Shown: piece after piece, positions 6,379 through 10,000 of the stretch
Numbering within the stretch: the stretch's first letter is position 1
Layout: each line of letters begins with the position of its first letter
From: Rheinheimera sp.
Lineage (GTDB): Bacteria; Pseudomonadota; Gammaproteobacteria; Enterobacterales; Alteromonadaceae
Direction: 5' to 3'
DNA: 10,000 nucleotides
Assembly: GCF_020217005.1 (NCBI RefSeq)
Contig: NZ_JAIWOI010000100.1
Coordinates: 1-10,000 of the forward strand
Made by a program: the position numbers and the translations under genes
Notes under the pieces: model-generated
Told to the model about the DNA's origin: nothing
Database searches by the model: none
What the model saw: only the letters and a program-made list of their open reading frames with translations

Positions 6379-9093
6379 TTAAACCAACTTACCGTGACAC
6401 TGCTTGTACTTTTTGCCCGAGCCACAAGGACAAAGATCGTTACGGCCTATCTTCTCAGCGTCGCGGAACACAGGTGCAGGGCCAGCTTTAGGTACGTCAG
6501 AAGCTACCTGTTCCATCTCTTCATGCTGGAACTGCATTTCAGTGCTTTCAGCTTTACGGCGTTGTTCTTCTACAGCTTCTACATCTTCGGCCGCACGGAT
6601 CTGCACCCTGGACAATACACCAATAACATCCAGTTTCAGGTTATCCAGCATAGTGGAGAACAACTCAAAAGCTTCACGCTTGTACTCCTGCTTTGGATTT
6701 TTTTGTGCATACCCACGCAGGTTAATACCCTGACGTAAGTGATCCATTGCAGCTAAATGCTCTTTCCAGTGCGTATCTAAGCTCTGCAGCATCACTGATT
6801 TTTCAAACTGACGTAGTACTGAAGAACCCACCATCTGCTCTTTCAGCTCGTAAGTTTTGTCTACCACTTCATGGATTTGTTCACGCAACTTTTCTTCAAA
6901 CAGTTTTTTGTCATCAGCTAACCACTTGGCGATAGGCATATCTATGGCGAAATCCGCCCGGAAACGAGCTTCTAAGCCCGGAATATCCCACATTTCATCC
7001 AGTGACTGCGGTGGAATGTATTGATCCAGCACAGAGGCAACCACGTCGTAGCGAATTGCTTTAATGGTTTCGGAGATATCAGAAGCATCCATCAGCTCGT
7101 TACGCTGCTCGTACACCACTTTGCGCTGATCATTGGCTACGTCATCAAATTCCAGTAGCTGCTTACGAATATCAAAGTTACGTGCTTCAACTTTGCGTTG
7201 CGCGTTTTCGATAGCACGGCTGACCCAAGGGTGCTCAATGGCTTCACCTGGTTCCATGCCAAGTTTACGCATCATGCCAGCCATACGGTCTGAGGCAAAA
7301 ATGCGCATCAATGCATCATCTAAAGACAAATAGAAACGAGATGAACCCGGATCGCCCTGACGGCCTGAACGACCACGTAACTGGTTGTCGATGCGGCGAG
7401 ATTCATGACGTTCAGTACCTATGATATGTAAACCACCGGATTCAATCACTGCGTCATGACGTTGTTGCCATTCAGCTCTCACTTTAGCAATTTGTTCTTC
7501 GCTCGCGTCAGCACCTAAAGCAGCCAGTTCGGCCTGTAAGTTACCGCCTAATACGATGTCAGTACCACGACCTGCCATGTTGGTAGCGATAGTCACAGTA
7601 CCGGGTTGACCAGCCTGAGCAATAATTTGTGCTTCGTTGGCATGGAACTTAGCATTTAACACTTGATGCGGTATTTTCGCTTCATGCAGCAATTTAGATA
7701 GATATTCAGAGCTTTCAATCGAAGCAGTACCGACCAGAATAGGCCGTTTCAGTGCACGGTTTTCTTCAATATCTTTGATAATGGCCTGATACTTCTCCTC
7801 TACCGTCAAATAAACCAGATCGGACATATCTTTCCGAACCATAGGTCTGTTGGTTGGAATGACGATAGTTTCCAGGCCGTAAATAGACTGGAATTCAAAA
7901 GCTTCAGTATCAGCGGTACCAGTCATGCCAGCCAGTTTGTCATACAAGCGGAACAGGTTCTGGAAGGTGATTGAGGCTAGGGTCTGGTTTTCGTGATTAA
8001 TACGAACACCTTCTTTGGCTTCAATGGCCTGATGTAAACCTTCAGACCAGCGACGGCCTTCCATAGTACGCCCGGTATGTTCATCGACAATGACGATTTC
8101 GTTGTCTTTGATCACATAGTCCACATCTTTCTTAAACAGGTTGTGTGCACGTAAGGCGGCATAAGTGTGGTGCAGCAATGTGATATTAGCAGCAGAGAAT
8201 AAAGAGTCACCCGGCTGAATTAAACCCAACTCCTGCAGAATCTCTTCGACACGGATCTGACCACGTTCTGTCAGATAAATTTGTTTGGCTTTTTCGTCTA
8301 TGGTGAAGTGACCATCACCCATAGCGCCTTCTTCGTCTTCCTTCTCCTGTTTGACCAATTGAGGCACTACAGTATTGATCACGCGGTACAGCTCAGAACT
8401 GTCCTCTGCCTGGCCAGAAATGATCAACGGGGTACGGGCTTCGTCTATTAAAATTGAATCCACTTCATCGATGATGGCATAGGCTAAGTGACGTTGCACA
8501 CGCTCAATTGCCGAAAATGCCATGTTGTCACGCAGATAGTCAAAACCAAATTCGTTGTTGGTACCGTAGGTGATATCGGCATTGTAAGCAGCTTGCTTGT
8601 CTAAATGCCCCATACCCGGCACGTTCACACCCACAGTCAGGCCTAAAAAGTCAAACAAAGGCGCGTTGGTTTCAGCATCACGACGGGCTAAGTAATCGTT
8701 CACTGTGATCACGTGCACAGCCTGGCCACTTAACGCATTTAAGTAGGCAGGCAAAGTTGCAGTTAAAGTTTTACCTTCACCTGTGCGCATCTCTGAAATT
8801 TTGCCCTGGTGCAGCACAATACCGCCGATCAGCTGTACATCAAAGTGACGCATTTTGAAAATACGTTTACTGGCTTCGCGCACTGTGGCAAAAGCTTCTG
8901 GCAATAAATCGTCCAGCGTAGCGCCATCGGCATAACGTTGCTTAAATTCAGCAGTTTTTAATTTGAGTTCTTCATCAGATAAGGCAACAAAAGCGGGTTC
9001 CATGCCATTAATCAGCTCAACCGTTTTTTTCAATTTCTTTAAATAACGATCATTACGGCTACCAATTAATTTGGCGAAAAATTTTCCAAACAT
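6379..9093 (-). CDS. secA: Preprotein translocase ATPase SecA
   Basis: Motor of the Sec pathway: it binds preproteins at the cytoplasmic face of SecYEG and drives them across the inner membrane by ATP hydrolysis. The 904-residue length compares with 901 in E. coli, and numbering is nearly the same. Walker A MRTGEGKT is at 102-109 and Walker B DEVD at 209-212. The preprotein-binding insertion follows motor domain 1, then motor domain 2 with [11 protein letters not shown] (571-581). The helical scaffold and two-helix finger lie around 755-805, including WKEHL (776-780). An acidic linker leads to the C-terminal zinc motif Cys888, Cys890, Cys899 and His900, which binds SecB and lipids. ATG 9093 has a modest ribosome site (AGAAGTGG at about 9111-9104). 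It is transcribed with mutT downstream and probably with the M23 gene 58 bp upstream. No defects were seen. Confidence 0.99.
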   Translation of the reverse strand: MFGKFFAKLIGSRNDRYLKKLKKTVELINGMEPAFVALSDEELKLKTAEFKQRYADGATLDDLLPEAFATVREASKRIFKMRHFDVQLIGGIVLHQGKISEMRTGEGKTLTATLPAYLNALSGQAVHVITVNDYLARRDAETNAPLFDFLGLTVGVNVPGMGHLDKQAAYNADITYGTNNEFGFDYLRDNMAFSAIERVQRHLAYAIIDEVDSILIDEARTPLIISGQAEDSSELYRVINTVVPQLVKQEKEDEEGAMGDGHFTIDEKAKQIYLTERGQIRVEEILQELGLIQPGDSLFSAANITLLHHTYAALRAHNLFKKDVDYVIKDNEIVIVDEHTGRTMEGRRWSEGLHQAIEAKEGVRINHENQTLASITFQNLFRLYDKLAGMTGTADTEAFEFQSIYGLETIVIPTNRPMVRKDMSDLVYLTVEEKYQAIIKDIEENRALKRPILVGTASIESSEYLSKLLHEAKIPHQVLNAKFHANEAQIIAQAGQPGTVTIATNMAGRGTDIVLGGNLQAELAALGADASEEQIAKVRAEWQQRHDAVIESGGLHIIGTERHESRRIDNQLRGRSGRQGDPGSSRFYLSLDDALMRIFASDRMAGMMRKLGMEPGEAIEHPWVSRAIENAQRKVEARNFDIRKQLLEFDDVANDQRKVVYEQRNELMDASDISETIKAIRYDVVASVLDQYIPPQSLDEMWDIPGLEARFRADFAIDMPIAKWLADDKKLFEEKLREQIHEVVDKTYELKEQMVGSSVLRQFEKSVMLQSLDTHWKEHLAAMDHLRQGINLRGYAQKNPKQEYKREAFELFSTMLDNLKLDVIGVLSRVQIRAAEDVEAVEEQRRKAESTEMQFQHEEMEQVASDVPKAGPAPVFRDAEKIGRNDLCPCGSGKKYKQCHGKLV

Positions 9094-9118
9094 TTTATTA
9101 ATACCACTTCTTGGTTAA

Positions 9119-9133
9119 GACTCGTTCCGAGTC
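9119..9133 (-). other. Perfect hairpin in the M23-secA gap
   Basis: GACTCG (9119-9124) and CGAGTC (9128-9133) form a perfect 6-bp stem around a 3-nt loop, in the 58-bp gap (9094-9151) between the upstream peptidase stop codon and the secA start. On the minus strand only TT and then AACC follow, so it is at best a weak or attenuating terminator. Its place, 26 nt ahead of the secA ATG and just before the ribosome site, would suit mRNA processing or control of secA translation; this is inference only. Confidence 0.5.
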
Positions 9134-9151
9134 CGGCCTGAGCCTTATTTC

Positions 9152-10000
9152 TTATTGGATACGGCGATTGACAAACATCATAGGGTCAATAGGTTGACCA
9201 TTTTTCAGAACTTCATAATGCACGTGTGGACCTGTTGAACGGCCTGTATTGCCCATAATGGCAATTTCCTGGCCTTTGGTCACCATCTGTCCAACCTGAA
9301 CAGTGGTTGCCTGAGCATGAGCATACCGGGTGCGATAACCATCACTATGCTCAATTTCAACCATTTTACCGTAACCAAAACGTTCACCAGCCCAGGTTAC
9401 GATGCCACCTGCTGTTGCAAAAATCGAATCGCCTTCTTTACCTGCAAAATCGACCCCGCGGTGAATAGCGGGCTCTCCGCTAAAGGGGTCGCTGCGCACG
9501 CCAAAGCTGGAAGACAAGTAACCGCTTAATACAGGGCGGCCGGAAAGCTGGACACTTTTTCCTATATGGTGATTCAGGTCCAAAGATTCAAGCATGGCAA
9601 AGCGGGTTTGTTCGGACTGCAGATTCTGCTCAAGCTCGTTAAGCTGTAGCAGTACAGAATTGAGTTCAGCCAGGCTGATTTCAGTTGACGTCTGCGCTGG
9701 TCCCCCCATAGCCGGGTTATCATGCAGATTAAATTCTTCAGTCGACAAGTTGGCGGCGTCTATTAATCGCTCTCCGACCATATTTAATCGGTTCACCTGA
9801 GCTTGTAGTGTCGCGACTTTGGCGGTTAATGCGGCCAACTGATTTTCAGCACGGCGACGAATATCGGCTATTTCTTCAGTTTCGGCAGCACGGCTCAACT
9901 GAACTTTCTCCAGTTCCGCGTTACCTTGTTGAAATAAATTGGAAAAAGCCACACCAGCGCCAGAGGCGATACAAAACAATAACAGGGCCGTGACTGTCAG
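9152..10000 (-). CDS. Membrane-anchored M23 (LytM-type) metallopeptidase, N-terminus outside the window
   Basis: Probable zinc endopeptidase, or EnvC/NlpD-like activator, acting on peptidoglycan in the periplasm. The frame is open to the window edge; 282 residues are visible. The TTG at 9979 is an internal leucine, because the upstream codons (LTVTALL at 10000-9980) continue a hydrophobic membrane segment. Using numbering from the edge, a transmembrane stretch covers about 1-20. Charged, heptad-like coiled coil follows at about 25-75, with another at about 110-137. The peptidase domain occupies the last ~130 residues: IHRGVDF with His180 and Asp184, YAH with His228, and HVHYE with His259 and His261. 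This is the full zinc and catalytic set, so it looks active rather than degenerate. It lies immediately upstream of secA, where E. coli has secM. No SecM-like arrest sequence is present at its C-terminus (NRRIQ). I do not assign a gene symbol. Confidence 0.9.
   Translation of the reverse strand: MTVTALLLFCIASGAGVAFSNLFQQGNAELEKVQLSRAAETEEIADIRRRAENQLAALTAKVATLQAQVNRLNMVGERLIDAANLSTEEFNLHDNPAMGGPAQTSTEISLAELNSVLLQLNELEQNLQSEQTRFAMLESLDLNHHIGKSVQLSGRPVLSGYLSSSFGVRSDPFSGEPAIHRGVDFAGKEGDSIFATAGGIVTWAGERFGYGKMVEIEHSDGYRTRYAHAQATTVQVGQMVTKGQEIAIMGNTGRSTGPHVHYEVLKNGQPIDPMMFVNRRIQ

Noticed and set aside
6355..6738. Plus-strand open frame of 127 codons antisense to the secA 3' end
   Set aside because: It is the reverse strand of conserved secA coding sequence, with a low-complexity hydrophobic composition and no family resemblance; a shadow of secA.
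9152..9200. SecM-like translational arrest peptide at the end of the gene upstream of secA
   Set aside because: The C-terminal residues (MMFVNRRIQ) have no resemblance to the SecM arrest motif, and the protein has a complete M23 domain.
9977..9979. TTG at 9979 as the start of the M23 peptidase
   Set aside because: The frame continues open upstream to the window edge, encoding more of a hydrophobic membrane segment. The codon is an internal leucine and the true start is outside the window.

Overview
The window looks like chromosomal core sequence from a gammaproteobacterium, most likely of the Alteromonadales type (Rheinheimera- or Shewanella-like). This is inferred from gene order, protein sequence and moderate base composition; the genus is not proven. 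The gene order closely follows the conserved neighbourhood that Escherichia coli has around hofB-hofC / coaE-zapD-yacG / mutT-secA. Here the pilus genes are a full type IVa set, and no guaC is inserted.

Left half, + strand (1-5755): the last codons of a probable major pilin (pilA), a strong intrinsic terminator, then pilB, pilC and pilD (extension ATPase, inner-membrane platform, prepilin peptidase/methylase). These are packed tightly, with a 4-nt gap and then a 1-nt overlap. coaE (last step of coenzyme A synthesis), zapD (FtsZ-ring bundling protein) and yacG (zinc-finger gyrase inhibitor) follow in the same direction.

Middle (5756-5975): this is a convergent intergenic stretch of about 220 bp and the only one here dense in non-coding structure. 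It holds a complete ERIC-like 124-bp imperfect palindrome abutting the yacG stop codon, then a run of short palindromes, then the terminator of the opposite operon. The mutT stop codon lies inside that terminator hairpin.

Right half, - strand (10000-5974): a membrane-anchored, coiled-coil M23 (LytM-type) peptidase whose N-terminus runs off the window, then secA (Sec translocase motor), then mutT (8-oxo-dGTP pyrophosphatase) 3 nt downstream of secA. The M23 gene occupies the place of the E. coli secretion monitor secM, and no SecM-like arrest motif is visible.

No phage, CRISPR array, tRNA, rRNA, complete insertion sequence or novel multi-gene system was found. The points worth a second look are the ERIC-like element and its junction with yacG, the mutT stop/terminator overlap, the palindrome cluster, the palindrome at the zapD start, and the hairpin between the M23 gene and secA.
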